A stretch of 64,000 bases of DNA, taken from NCBI GenBank assembly GCA_947491945.1, contig CANLLN010000019.1, forward strand, positions 1 through 64,000. The letters are read 5' to 3'. The notes beneath the pieces were generated by a model that was not told the origin of the DNA, did not search any database, and worked only from the letters and a program-made list of their open reading frames with translations. This document shows, piece by piece, positions 27,477 to 34,740 of the stretch. How positions within the stretch are numbered: position 1 is the stretch's first letter; each line of letters opens with the position of its first letter. The position numbers were made by a program, and so were the translations under genes. Origin of the DNA: an uncultured Carboxylicivirga sp. (GTDB taxonomy: Bacteria > Bacteroidota > Bacteroidia > Bacteroidales > Marinilabiliaceae).

Positions 27477-27947
27477 ATGTTTTCAAAAGAGGAAGCGAAA
27501 GAAATACGGCAGTTGTTCTGGCACAAGCTCGAAAGTCGCACGCGGCGTTTGCCCGGTCAGAAGGGGAAGAAGATCAACTGGATTTTTGATCAGACAGGTG
27601 TTAAAGGCCTCGATTTGCGTTTCGATATTAATCGCGAGCGTGCCATTGTGGCGCTGGAAATTAATCACCGTAGCGAGGAGCGTCGTTTACAGTTGTTTGA
27701 AAAATTGGAAGCGTGTAAAACAATTTTTGAAAACGAATACAGAGGGTCTCTGGTATGGGATTATTTCTATAACAAAGAGGAGGGACGTGATGTGTGTCGC
27801 GTGTATGAGGCGCTTTCGCCCGCCGACCTGTATCAGCAGGAGCAATGGCCCGAGGTAATGCGTTTTATGATTGATCGTATGATACGCCTCGAGAAGGCCT
27901 TCCTGGAAGTCAAGGACTTTTTGCAGCACGATGAATTAGGACAGTAA
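27477..27947 (+). CDS. DUF4268 domain protein
   Basis: A 156-aa soluble protein that is all DUF4268: 'FSKEEAKEIRQLFWHKLESR', 'KINWIFDQTGVKGLDLRFDI', 'AIVALEINHRSEERRLQLFE' and 'WDYFYNKEEGRDVCRVYEAL'. Function is unknown; in other bacteria the domain occurs at the C-terminus of restriction-like or nuclease-associated proteins. It lies 31 bp after the small membrane protein gene. The terminator sits inside the 3' end of the convergent gene. Confidence 0.85.
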   Translation: MFSKEEAKEIRQLFWHKLESRTRRLPGQKGKKINWIFDQTGVKGLDLRFDINRERAIVALEINHRSEERRLQLFEKLEACKTIFENEYRGSLVWDYFYNKEEGRDVCRVYEALSPADLYQQEQWPEVMRFMIDRMIRLEKAFLEVKDFLQHDELGQ

Positions 27948-27956
27948 TAGCGATGA

Positions 27957-28829
27957 CTATTGAAATAAGGGGCTTATCCATTTGGGTAAGCCTTTTTTGT
28001 ATCGTCGGCACAAGTGCCGGTTCCGGGTGAAATACTGTCCAACGGCACGCGTGTAACAGGGGAACTCGAGGGTCAGGTTGTTACCTGCACTGCGCTTTAT
28101 TACATGGTAAACAATGGCTTTTAGTCCACGTTTATTTTCGTCATTGTCGAAGCCATGGATAAGTGATAAGCGATCGTGTGATCGCAGTATAAAAGCCCCT
28201 GCCATAAGCTGGTTATAACGATCATAAGCGGCATACACAGCACTGGTTTTATAGCGTTGTGAAAAACTGATCAGGCGCAACAAAGTAGCAAAGTAGGTCG
28301 CTTTACGTGCCGGTTTAGATTGAATAGCCGCAAGGTAGCTAGTGGGTGTTAAATCGCGGATGACAACAATGTTTTTGGCTTCATAATCTTCTATCGCCTT
28401 TTTTAGCTCAGGGGCAAAGCTTTTTTTAAGCTGCTTGGCATCTCGGATAAGATCCAGCAGCCCATAACTGAAAGTACGGCTTGCGTTGCCGGGTAGTTTA
28501 TTATAGGGACTTAATATTATCGACAGGTGTTGATAAGGAATAGCTTGAAGCACTTGCATGGCCTCCATAGGACTGATGGGCTTACGATTGATAATGCCTA
28601 GGTAAGGCACCAGATGCGGGCAATACACCTGCCGCATAAAAATGCGCTGCTTAATGGGTAGAGGAAGTAGTATGTTGTAGTCTTCACTTACCAGCGCCTC
28701 CCAGTTATCGCATACAATATCGAGGTACCATGTAGTGGCAAAAACAGCTCCGTTGAGGGCTTCTTTCACACAGCCATCCCATTCCCGGTCGTTAATGTCA
28801 TCGCGTGTTATGTGTTTCATTGTTACCAT
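27957..28829 (-). CDS. FemAB/GNAT-like acyltransferase-related protein
   Basis: A 290-aa protein of a Bacteroidota family often annotated as hypothetical. The opening 'WDGCVKEALNGAVFATTWYL' and 'NWEALVSEDYNILLPLPIKQ' and the late 'VYAAYDRYNQLMAGAFILRS', 'RLSLIHGFDNDENKRGLKAI' match the GNAT-type fold of FemAB and DUF482-like transferases. The reaction is unknown; relatives transfer amino acids or acyl groups onto peptidoglycan or surface polymers. Start at 28829 or at ATG 28820. It follows radC by 6 bp, so both are co-transcribed. Confidence 0.6.
   Translation of the reverse strand: MVTMKHITRDDINDREWDGCVKEALNGAVFATTWYLDIVCDNWEALVSEDYNILLPLPIKQRIFMRQVYCPHLVPYLGIINRKPISPMEAMQVLQAIPYQHLSIILSPYNKLPGNASRTFSYGLLDLIRDAKQLKKSFAPELKKAIEDYEAKNIVVIRDLTPTSYLAAIQSKPARKATYFATLLRLISFSQRYKTSAVYAAYDRYNQLMAGAFILRSHDRLSLIHGFDNDENKRGLKAIVYHVIKRSAGNNLTLEFPCYTRAVGQYFTRNRHLCRRYKKGLPKWISPLFQ
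27971..27998 (+). terminator. Terminator overlapping the convergent gene
   Basis: GGCTTATCC (27971-27979) and GGGTAAGCC (27984-27992) form a stem with one mismatch, followed by six T (27993-27998). It ends the DUF4268 unit and lies within the last codons of the opposite FemAB-like gene. Confidence 0.65.
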
Positions 28830-28835
28830 GAAAAA

Positions 28836-29534
28836 CTACATAAGGCCTTCGTCGGCAAAACTGCAGAAACCATTGTCGGTTACAATAATATGATCCAGAA
28901 CGGGTATGTCCATGATATGACCGGCCTCGCTCATTTTTTTGGTGATTTTGGTATCCGCCTCACTGGGTTGCAAGTTGCCACTGGGATGGTTATGACACAA
29001 TATAATGGCGGCCGCCAGATGATCGATAGCTGACTTAAGGATGAGCCGAACATCTATGACGGTGCCGGCAATACCACCCTGGCTGATCTTATTTTTGGCG
29101 ATCACTTTGTTGGAACGGTTCAGCATCAGCACCCAGAACTCTTCGTGGGGCAGGTCACCCAAAAGGGGCTGAAAGATGTTGTACACATCGCGGCTGCAGG
29201 TTATTTTGGGTCGGTCTTCACTCTCTTGCAGCTTGCGTCGTCGCCCCAGCTCCAGCGAGGCAACAATACTAATGGCTTTGGCTTCACCAATACCATGATA
29301 TTTACTTTTTAGGTCAGTCACACTTTTCTTTCCCAAAGTATTCAGGTTATTACGGCAGTCGCTAAGTATTTTTTTTGAAAGTTCAACGGCACTCTCGCGT
29401 GCACTGCCCGAGCCAATTAAAATGGCCAGCAGCTCGGCATCGGACAAGGAAGCCAGGCCTTTGTGAAGGAGTTTTTCGCGCGGACGGTCTTCCAGCGCCC
29501 ATTGTTTTATACTCAGGTGTTGGTAGCTTGCCAT
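28836..29534 (-). CDS. radC: RadC family JAB-domain protein
   Basis: A 232-aa RadC. The N-terminal helix-hairpin-helix part ('ASLSDAELLAILIGSGSARE', 'KYHGIGEAKAISIVASLELG') is followed by a JAMM metalloprotein domain with 'LCHNHPSGNLQPSEADTKIT'. Despite the name, a role in recombination repair is not supported for RadC in general; some mobile-element versions counter host defence. Here it is chromosomal, next to rpsT and the tRNA-Glu genes, and 6 bp before the FemAB-like gene. Confidence 0.95.
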   Translation of the reverse strand: MASYQHLSIKQWALEDRPREKLLHKGLASLSDAELLAILIGSGSARESAVELSKKILSDCRNNLNTLGKKSVTDLKSKYHGIGEAKAISIVASLELGRRRKLQESEDRPKITCSRDVYNIFQPLLGDLPHEEFWVLMLNRSNKVIAKNKISQGGIAGTVIDVRLILKSAIDHLAAAIILCHNHPSGNLQPSEADTKITKKMSEAGHIMDIPVLDHIIVTDNGFCSFADEGLM

Positions 29535-29594
29535 CTTTTTATTTTAATGAAAAGATAAAGAGGCTGCATGAGAAAGTAAATATCAGATACAAAA

Positions 29595-29623
29595 AAAGCT
29601 CTTCAAAAATTATGAAGAGCTTT
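29595..29623 (-). terminator. Terminator of the tRNA-Glu/rpsT transcript
   Basis: AAAGCTCTTCA (29595-29605) and TGAAGAGCTTT (29613-29623) form a perfect 11-bp stem, followed on the minus strand by a run of T. Confidence 0.85.
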
Positions 29624-29628
29624 CTGCG

Positions 29629-29700
29629 CAGTCCCTAGGAGAATCGAACTCCTGTTTCAAGGATGAAAACCTTGCGTCCTAACCACTAGACGAAGGGACC
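29629..29700 (-). tRNA. tRNA-Glu (UUC), copy 3 of the array
   Basis: The minus strand begins GGTCCCTTCGTCTAGTGGTT. The anticodon loop reads TTTTCAT between AAGG and CCTT, giving anticodon TTC. The T arm has GTTCGATTC. The 3' CCA is not encoded. The sequence is the same as at 29734 and 30109. It is followed by a strong terminator. Confidence 0.97.
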
Positions 29701-29733
29701 TTAGTGCCTTGTAAGGCAATAAAGTTGTATGTG

Positions 29734-29805
29734 CAGTCCCTAGGAGAATCGAACTCCTGTTTCAAGGATGAAAACCTTGCGTCCTAACCACTAGACGAAG
29801 GGACC
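29734..29805 (-). tRNA. tRNA-Glu (UUC), copy 2 of the array
   Basis: Same 72-nt sequence as its neighbours, anticodon TTC. It begins only 13 nt after the rpsT stop codon, so it must be cut out of a transcript shared with the mRNA. Confidence 0.97.
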
Positions 29806-29818
29806 TTAGTGCTGCCTA

Positions 29819-30070
29819 TTAAAGCGTGTTAACCTTTTTGGTTAATTTAGACTTTAAGTTAGCGGCTTTATTCTTGTGAATAATATTATTCTTAGCCAGC
29901 TTGTCAAGCATCGAAGTTACTTTTGGAAGTAATTCCATCGCTGCTTCTTTTTCAGATGTTTCTCTCAATGCTTTCACAGCATTACGCGCAGTTTTTGCAT
30001 AGTAACGGTTGTGAAGTCTTCTCTTCTGTATCTGACGAATTCGCTTTTTTGCTGATTGATGATTTGCCAT
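29819..30070 (-). CDS. rpsT: 30S ribosomal protein S20
   Basis: An 83-aa, Lys/Arg-rich, all-helical S20 ([20 protein letters not shown], later [20 protein letters not shown]). It binds the 5' and 3' minor domains of 16S rRNA and stabilises early 30S assembly. Length and sequence are normal. It lies between tRNA-Glu copies 1 and 2, with 38 and 13 nt spacers, in one transcription unit. Confidence 0.97.
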   Translation of the reverse strand: MANHQSAKKRIRQIQKRRLHNRYYAKTARNAVKALRETSEKEAAMELLPKVTSMLDKLAKNNIIHKNKAANLKSKLTKKVNTL

Positions 30071-30108
30071 CGTTCTACAATTAAAAATTGTTAATCTTCT
30101 TATCTTTG

Positions 30109-30180
30109 CAGTCCCTAGGAGAATCGAACTCCTGTTTCAAGGATGAAAACCTTGCGTCCTAACCACTAGACGAAGGGACC
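30109..30180 (-). tRNA. tRNA-Glu (UUC), copy 1 of the array
   Basis: The first gene behind the promoter at 30223-30253. It has the same 72 nt as the other two copies and anticodon TTC. Confidence 0.97.
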
Positions 30181-30222
30181 TTATTTGCTATTGGACTTGT
30201 GTATTTGTCTCAAATGCGGATG

Positions 30223-30253
30223 CAAAGATATAGCAAATTCATACCCTTCCAAA
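30223..30253 (-). promoter_or_regulatory. Promoter of the tRNA-Glu/rpsT unit
   Basis: On the minus strand TTTG (30250-30253) is followed 19 bp later by TATCTTTG (30223-30230). This is a full match to the Bacteroidota -33/-7 consensus and lies 43 bp before the first tRNA. Confidence 0.75.
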
Positions 30254-30375
30254 TTTTTTCACAAAAAAACATTCAAAAAAAATGCGCATTTTCGCCGTAT
30301 CTGGCTTCTAGTATTTGTATGATAGTGATTTAAGCGATTCAAAAAAATTAAACAAGACATTTAGCTCTTATTTAA

Positions 30376-30408
30376 TTTGCACAGCTTTCTATAAATGTTT
30401 TATATTTG
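30376..30408 (+). promoter_or_regulatory. Promoter of metK
   Basis: TTTG (30376-30379), a 21-bp spacer, then TATATTTG (30401-30408). It matches the Bacteroidota consensus and predicts a transcript start near 30414, exactly at the first base of the structured leader. Confidence 0.75.
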
Positions 30409-30413
30409 CAGCA

Positions 30414-30497
30414 GTGAAAAGTGGAAGGATTTGGCTGATTGCAACCACGTAAAAAAAGTGCTAAAACGCGTATTTCGTTCGTACCTCCTCTTTTCAC
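30414..30497 (+). promoter_or_regulatory. Structured metK leader, SAM-II-like riboswitch candidate
   Basis: The 150-nt leader holds elements in the order known for SAM-II: a P1 strand GTGG (30421-30424), GATTT (30428-30432), ATTGCA (30438-30443), the other P1 strand CCAC (30445-30448), an A-rich stretch, and GTGCTAAAA (30458-30466). An outer helix GTGAAAAG (30414-30421) with CTTTTCAC (30490-30497) extends to pair 30423-30428 with 30484-30488, which would take away the P1 strand. The P2 pseudoknot pairing of SAM-II is not obvious, so the class is uncertain. It is expected to control metK by SAM. Confidence 0.5.
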
Positions 30498-30560
30498 ATA
30501 TCATTATAGTATTAACACGGGCCTGTAAAATGAGCTTTACAGACTTTTATTTTTAAGGAT

Positions 30561-31814
30561 ATGGGATATTTATTTACATCAGAATCAGTTTCTGAAGGAC
30601 ACCCCGATAAGGTGGCCGACCAAATCTCCGACGCTTTACTGGATAACTTCTTGGCCTTCGATCCGGATTCAAAGGTGGCATGTGAGACTTTAGTTACCAC
30701 AGGTCAGGTGGTGCTGGCCGGCGAGGTGCACTCCAAACACTATGTGGATGTGCAGGAGGTAGCACGCCGTGTTATTAATCGTATTGGTTACACCAAGAGT
30801 GAGTATCGTTTCGATGGCGATTCATGTGGTGTTTTCTCAGCCATTCATGAGCAGTCGTCTGATATTAATCAGGGCGTTGATCGTGCTGATAAGATGGATC
30901 AGGGAGCCGGCGACCAGGGCATGATGTTTGGTTATGCTTCTAAGGAAACTGATGATTACATGCCTATCTCACTCGAGTTGTCGCATCGTTTGCTCATCGA
31001 AATGGCCAATATTCGTCGTGAGGGCAAGGTGATGACCTATCTGCGACCTGATTCCAAGAGTCAGGTGACCATTGAGTATGGCGAAGATAAGCAACCCAAG
31101 CGAGTGCATACCATTGTGGTATCAACACAGCACGATGAGTTTGATGCCGATGAGCCTATGCTTGCCAAAATTAAGGAAGATGTGCGAAAGGTATTGATTC
31201 CTCGTACTATTGCGCAGTTGCCACAACGTGTTCAGGATTTATTTGATGACGACTATATATTACATGTTAACCCAACGGGTAAGTTTGTGATTGGTGGTCC
31301 GCATGGTGATACGGGCTTAACGGGTCGTAAAATTATTGTGGATACCTATGGTGGTAAGGGAGCCCATGGTGGCGGTGCTTTTTCGGGTAAAGACCCCAGT
31401 AAAGTGGATCGATCGGCTGCTTATGCTGCCCGACATATTGCGAAGAATATGGTGGCCGCCGGACTGGCCGATGAGGTGCTTGTGCAGTTATCGTATGCCA
31501 TAGGGGTGGCAAAACCCGTGGGTGTGTTTGTGGATACTTATGGTACTGCCAAGGTAAAGTTAAGTGATGGTGAAATTGCTGCTAAAATTGCCGAAGTTTT
31601 CGATCTGCGACCCGCAGCCATTGAGGCGCGCCTGAAGCTGCGTTACCCCATGTATGAAGAAACAGCGGCATACGGACACATGGGACGCACGCCGCGTACG
31701 GTTACTAAAACATTCGAATCGCCATATTTTGGTGCTAAAGAATTGGAAGTTGAGCTTTTTACGTGGGAAAAACTGGATTATGTAGACGTAATTAAAGAAG
31801 CCTTTGGACTATAA
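30561..31814 (+). CDS. metK: S-adenosylmethionine synthase
   Basis: A 417-aa MetK: ATP plus methionine to SAM, phosphate and pyrophosphate. '[20 protein letters not shown]' holds the ATP-site His. '[12 protein letters not shown]' and '[20 protein letters not shown]' are the family signatures. The length is at the longer end seen in Bacteroidota. The start is fixed by the first conserved residues. It is preceded by a strong promoter and a structured leader and followed by a terminator, so it is a single-gene unit probably under SAM feedback. Confidence 0.97.
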   Translation: MGYLFTSESVSEGHPDKVADQISDALLDNFLAFDPDSKVACETLVTTGQVVLAGEVHSKHYVDVQEVARRVINRIGYTKSEYRFDGDSCGVFSAIHEQSSDINQGVDRADKMDQGAGDQGMMFGYASKETDDYMPISLELSHRLLIEMANIRREGKVMTYLRPDSKSQVTIEYGEDKQPKRVHTIVVSTQHDEFDADEPMLAKIKEDVRKVLIPRTIAQLPQRVQDLFDDDYILHVNPTGKFVIGGPHGDTGLTGRKIIVDTYGGKGAHGGGAFSGKDPSKVDRSAAYAARHIAKNMVAAGLADEVLVQLSYAIGVAKPVGVFVDTYGTAKVKLSDGEIAAKIAEVFDLRPAAIEARLKLRYPMYEETAAYGHMGRTPRTVTKTFESPYFGAKELEVELFTWEKLDYVDVIKEAFGL

Positions 31815-31831
31815 TCGTCGTACACAATATT

Positions 31832-31880
31832 AAAAAAGCCTTAGCGTATGAGTTTTTATAACTTATCGCTAAGGTTTTTT
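31832..31880 (+). terminator. Terminator of metK
   Basis: AAAAAAGCCTTAGCG and CGCTAAGGTTTTTT form a stem with an A/T shoulder and a 19-nt loop between metK and the convergent chemoreceptor gene. Confidence 0.8.
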
Positions 31881-31932
31881 CTTTACATGCTAACTTGTCT
31901 CTTTACCTTAATGGTCTCTGTTTTATAGATGA

Positions 31933-33837
31933 CTACTGTTTGAAATAGGCAATAGTAGATTTTAGTCGCTCTGCTAACTGCATAAGATGTTCGGAGTTGT
32001 TGGTGAAGATGGAGGCAGAGCCTGAGTTCTGTTGCGTCACCTCGTTCAGCTCCTGAATCGCACGGTTAACCTGCTCGGCTCCGCTTTGCTGCTCCAGGCT
32101 CGAAGCGGTTATCTCTTGCACCAGGCGGGCTGTTTTTTCTATTTCCGGTAAGGTATTGGCCAGTTGCTGACCTGCCTTTTCTGCAGTGCTTACGCCTTGC
32201 TGTGTCAAACCGATAATTTCGTTAGCGGCCAGTTGCGATCGCTCAGCTAATTTTTTCACCTCGGCAGCAACCACCGCAAAACCCCGTCCTTGCTCACCGG
32301 CCCGCGCTGCCTCTACCGCTGCGTTGAGCGCCAGTATGTTAGTTTGCTTTGCTATCTCTTCTATAATGTTAATTTTTGCCGATATCTCCTGTATTGAAGT
32401 AGTGGTGTCCTTCGAGCTCTCAAAGTTATCGCGTATGTCCTTGGCTGACGAAAGGGCAATCTCCTCTGTTAGCCTTGCGTTCTGACTGTTTTGCTGGATA
32501 GTGGCCACCATTTCTTCCATTGAGGAGGAGATTTCTTCTGATGAGGCAGCCTGGTTGGCCGCTCCGCTTGATAACTGATTGGATGAAGCGGCCAGTTCGC
32601 GACTGGCTCCATCAATGGCTTCAGCCCCTTGTCTTATATCATGTATAATCTGCTTTAGTTTGTTGCTCATATCCTTCAGGGCGCGCCCCAGGTCACCCGT
32701 TTCGTCTTGCTGATCTGTATCGGTATTAATTAATGTGTTTAGGTTTCCGTCGGCTATGTCACGGGCTATTTCAGCACTACGCACAATGGGATGAACAATT
32801 TTGCCGGCTGTTATATATACTATGACATAGAGTATGGTAAGGCCGATAATGCCAATGATCAGACTCTGATAAAATATAGTGTTCGCCTTTTTCAGAATGA
32901 CTTGTTTGGGCACTTCAATACCCAGCGTCCATTTTTTTTCAATGCCTGTAAACTGAACAGGTGCATAGGAGGCATAGTAATTTGTGTTATTGGACGTGTT
33001 ATAATATTCGAAGCCATGGTTGTTGCCAGTGAAACTAGATCGCAGGGCAGCTTTGAACTTACCCTTCTCTCCATTAATTACTTCTCCAAGTTTCTTCGAA
33101 ACCAGGTTGCCGTTACTATGGGCCACGATGCTTGTGTCGCGCGATAGTAAATAGGATACTGCGCCTTTGTAAGGATGGATGTTAGCAATGATTTTAGACA
33201 TGTTGCTAAGGCTTATATCGACACCCACTACGCCCAGAAATTGTCCTTTTTCACCTTGTAAAGGAGCGGTGATGGAGGTCATCAGTATGCCCTTGAGTTC
33301 TTTCGTTACCTCATCATAGTAGGGGTTCCATATATCCGCTTTGTTATAAGCACGTGCCTGATAATATAAACCGGTCAGATTTTCGTTGTTCATCTCCACC
33401 TTCTCCGAGCTTTGTTTTAGCTGTCCGTTTAGGCGAAACACAACATTGCGTTGTCGTCCGTTGCGGAAGCCATAATTGGCATCAAGGGCCTTTAACTCCC
33501 ATATTTGCCAGGTTGAGAGTAGCTCCGGGCTATTGTTGCACCATTGGTAAAGCAGTTCGTTGTATACATCATCGCGGTAGGCGGCATCCATCGACAAATA
33601 GCTATTATAATTATCACGCATGGTGTTGGTAGCCGTAATTACCTGGTTGATTTCATCCTGAATTAAATTGCAGGATGCCCGCAGGTTGGCATCAATGATG
33701 TTTTTGGAGTCTTGGAGGGCACTTGTCTTAAGCTGAAAACTTATAAAAGTGAGCGTGATGCCATAGATAAGGGTAAAAGATGCTAGTGTATAAAGTAGTA
33801 GTTTACTTTTAAGGCGTAGGTTGAATGATTTTTTCAC
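31933..33837 (-). CDS. Methyl-accepting chemotaxis protein, dCache type
   Basis: A 634-aa chemoreceptor: TM1 about 13-33, a periplasmic double-Cache domain (35-310, with '[20 protein letters not shown]', '[20 protein letters not shown]' and '[15 protein letters not shown]'), TM2 about 320-342, HAMP (345-400) and a signalling coiled coil with the tip '[20 protein letters not shown]'. dCache domains often bind amino acids or other small ligands. Like the other receptor in this window it ends without a CheR pentapeptide (TIAYFKQ). It stands alone. Confidence 0.94.
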   Translation of the reverse strand: MKKSFNLRLKSKLLLYTLASFTLIYGITLTFISFQLKTSALQDSKNIIDANLRASCNLIQDEINQVITATNTMRDNYNSYLSMDAAYRDDVYNELLYQWCNNSPELLSTWQIWELKALDANYGFRNGRQRNVVFRLNGQLKQSSEKVEMNNENLTGLYYQARAYNKADIWNPYYDEVTKELKGILMTSITAPLQGEKGQFLGVVGVDISLSNMSKIIANIHPYKGAVSYLLSRDTSIVAHSNGNLVSKKLGEVINGEKGKFKAALRSSFTGNNHGFEYYNTSNNTNYYASYAPVQFTGIEKKWTLGIEVPKQVILKKANTIFYQSLIIGIIGLTILYVIVYITAGKIVHPIVRSAEIARDIADGNLNTLINTDTDQQDETGDLGRALKDMSNKLKQIIHDIRQGAEAIDGASRELAASSNQLSSGAANQAASSEEISSSMEEMVATIQQNSQNARLTEEIALSSAKDIRDNFESSKDTTTSIQEISAKINIIEEIAKQTNILALNAAVEAARAGEQGRGFAVVAAEVKKLAERSQLAANEIIGLTQQGVSTAEKAGQQLANTLPEIEKTARLVQEITASSLEQQSGAEQVNRAIQELNEVTQQNSGSASIFTNNSEHLMQLAERLKSTIAYFKQ

Positions 33838-33936
33838 AGTGCATTAGTTTAGGTCCTTGTATCTTAATACAATCTTACGCATAATGCTGTGAAAAGTTTA
33901 ATAAATCCCAATCTATTTTAACATATGTAAACAAAA

Positions 33937-33963
33937 AAATGCCCGATTGAAGGTCGGACATTT
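33937..33963 (-). terminator. Terminator after the YceI-family gene
   Basis: AAATGCCCGA (33937-33946) pairs with TCGGACATTT (33954-33963). It is preceded by an A run, which gives T on the minus strand. Confidence 0.65.
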
Positions 33964-33985
33964 ATCTGATCGTAAAGTGTTGTAG

Positions 33986-34552
33986 TTATTTTGTAACGTG
34001 CACTTTAAAGTTTAGTTCAAAGTCATCGTATATCATTTTATCTCCCAGGTTTTCAAAAAACTTACCCGAGCCGTAGCGAACATCATATTTGGTACGATCC
34101 ACTACCAGTTTTCCGGTAAAGCTGTGGCCTTCTTTTATTACATCAAACGCAATGGGGTGAGTTTTCCCTTTGATGCTTAATTCACCCTTAACATTGTATT
34201 TCGAGTCTTTGCCGCTTACTTTCGTAATTTTAAGATGGCTTGTGGGGTGTTTATCAACACCAAAAAAATCATCGGACTTTAGGTGACCCACTAATTTCGC
34301 ATTGTAGTCTTTGTTTTCAATATCAGTGCAAGTAATACTAGTCATATCGACTGTAAATTCACCTCCTACCAGTTGGTTGTTTTTCATTTTGAGGGAGCCC
34401 GACTTAAAGGAGATGTAACCTGTATGCTCGCCGGTTACTTTTTTGCCCAGCCAGGTAATTGTACTCGATTTTGTATCTAACTGTTTAACCTGAGCCTTTG
34501 AAAAGGGCACAATCAAAAAGAAGGTGGCGATAAGTAATGATACTTTTCTCAT
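33986..34552 (-). CDS. YceI-family periplasmic lipid-binding protein
   Basis: A 188-aa protein with a signal peptide (MRKVSLLIATFFLIVPFSKA, before QVK) and a lipocalin-like YceI beta-barrel: 'STITWLGKKVTGEHTGYISF', 'FTVDMTSITCTDIENKDYNA', 'LVGHLKSDDFFGVDKHPTSH' and 'RTKYDVRYGSGKFFENLGDK'. YceI proteins bind isoprenoid quinones or similar amphiphiles in the periplasm. The ligand is unknown here. It is monocistronic. Confidence 0.92.
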   Translation of the reverse strand: MRKVSLLIATFFLIVPFSKAQVKQLDTKSSTITWLGKKVTGEHTGYISFKSGSLKMKNNQLVGGEFTVDMTSITCTDIENKDYNAKLVGHLKSDDFFGVDKHPTSHLKITKVSGKDSKYNVKGELSIKGKTHPIAFDVIKEGHSFTGKLVVDRTKYDVRYGSGKFFENLGDKMIYDDFELNFKVHVTK

Positions 34553-34740
34553 GGTGATTGTTTTTATACGTTATAATTCTGTTTGAAAGAAAACGTTAGG
34601 TGTTCAACAAAGGTTCATTGGGCCTTGTTAAAACTTTGTTAACAGGCAGTCAAAAGTGTAATACAGATGTTCAGGTAAGCCATAAAAGTGATGCGTATTA
34701 CTTATTTTTAGCCTTTGTAAAGCAAAATAAAATCAATACA

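Noticed and set aside
28836-29534. radC as a sign of a mobile element
   Set aside because: No integrase, transfer gene, direct repeats or phage genes are near; the position next to rpsT and tRNA-Glu looks like core genome, although tRNA genes can be integration sites.
29629-30180. The repeated 72-nt units as a CRISPR or IS repeat
   Set aside because: Each unit folds as tRNA-Glu with anticodon TTC and the spacing is irregular.
30414-30497. SAM-I riboswitch in the metK leader
   Set aside because: GCAACC and GTGCTAA occur, but the part before GCAACC is only about 20 nt, too short for the SAM-I P2 with its kink-turn and pseudoknot.
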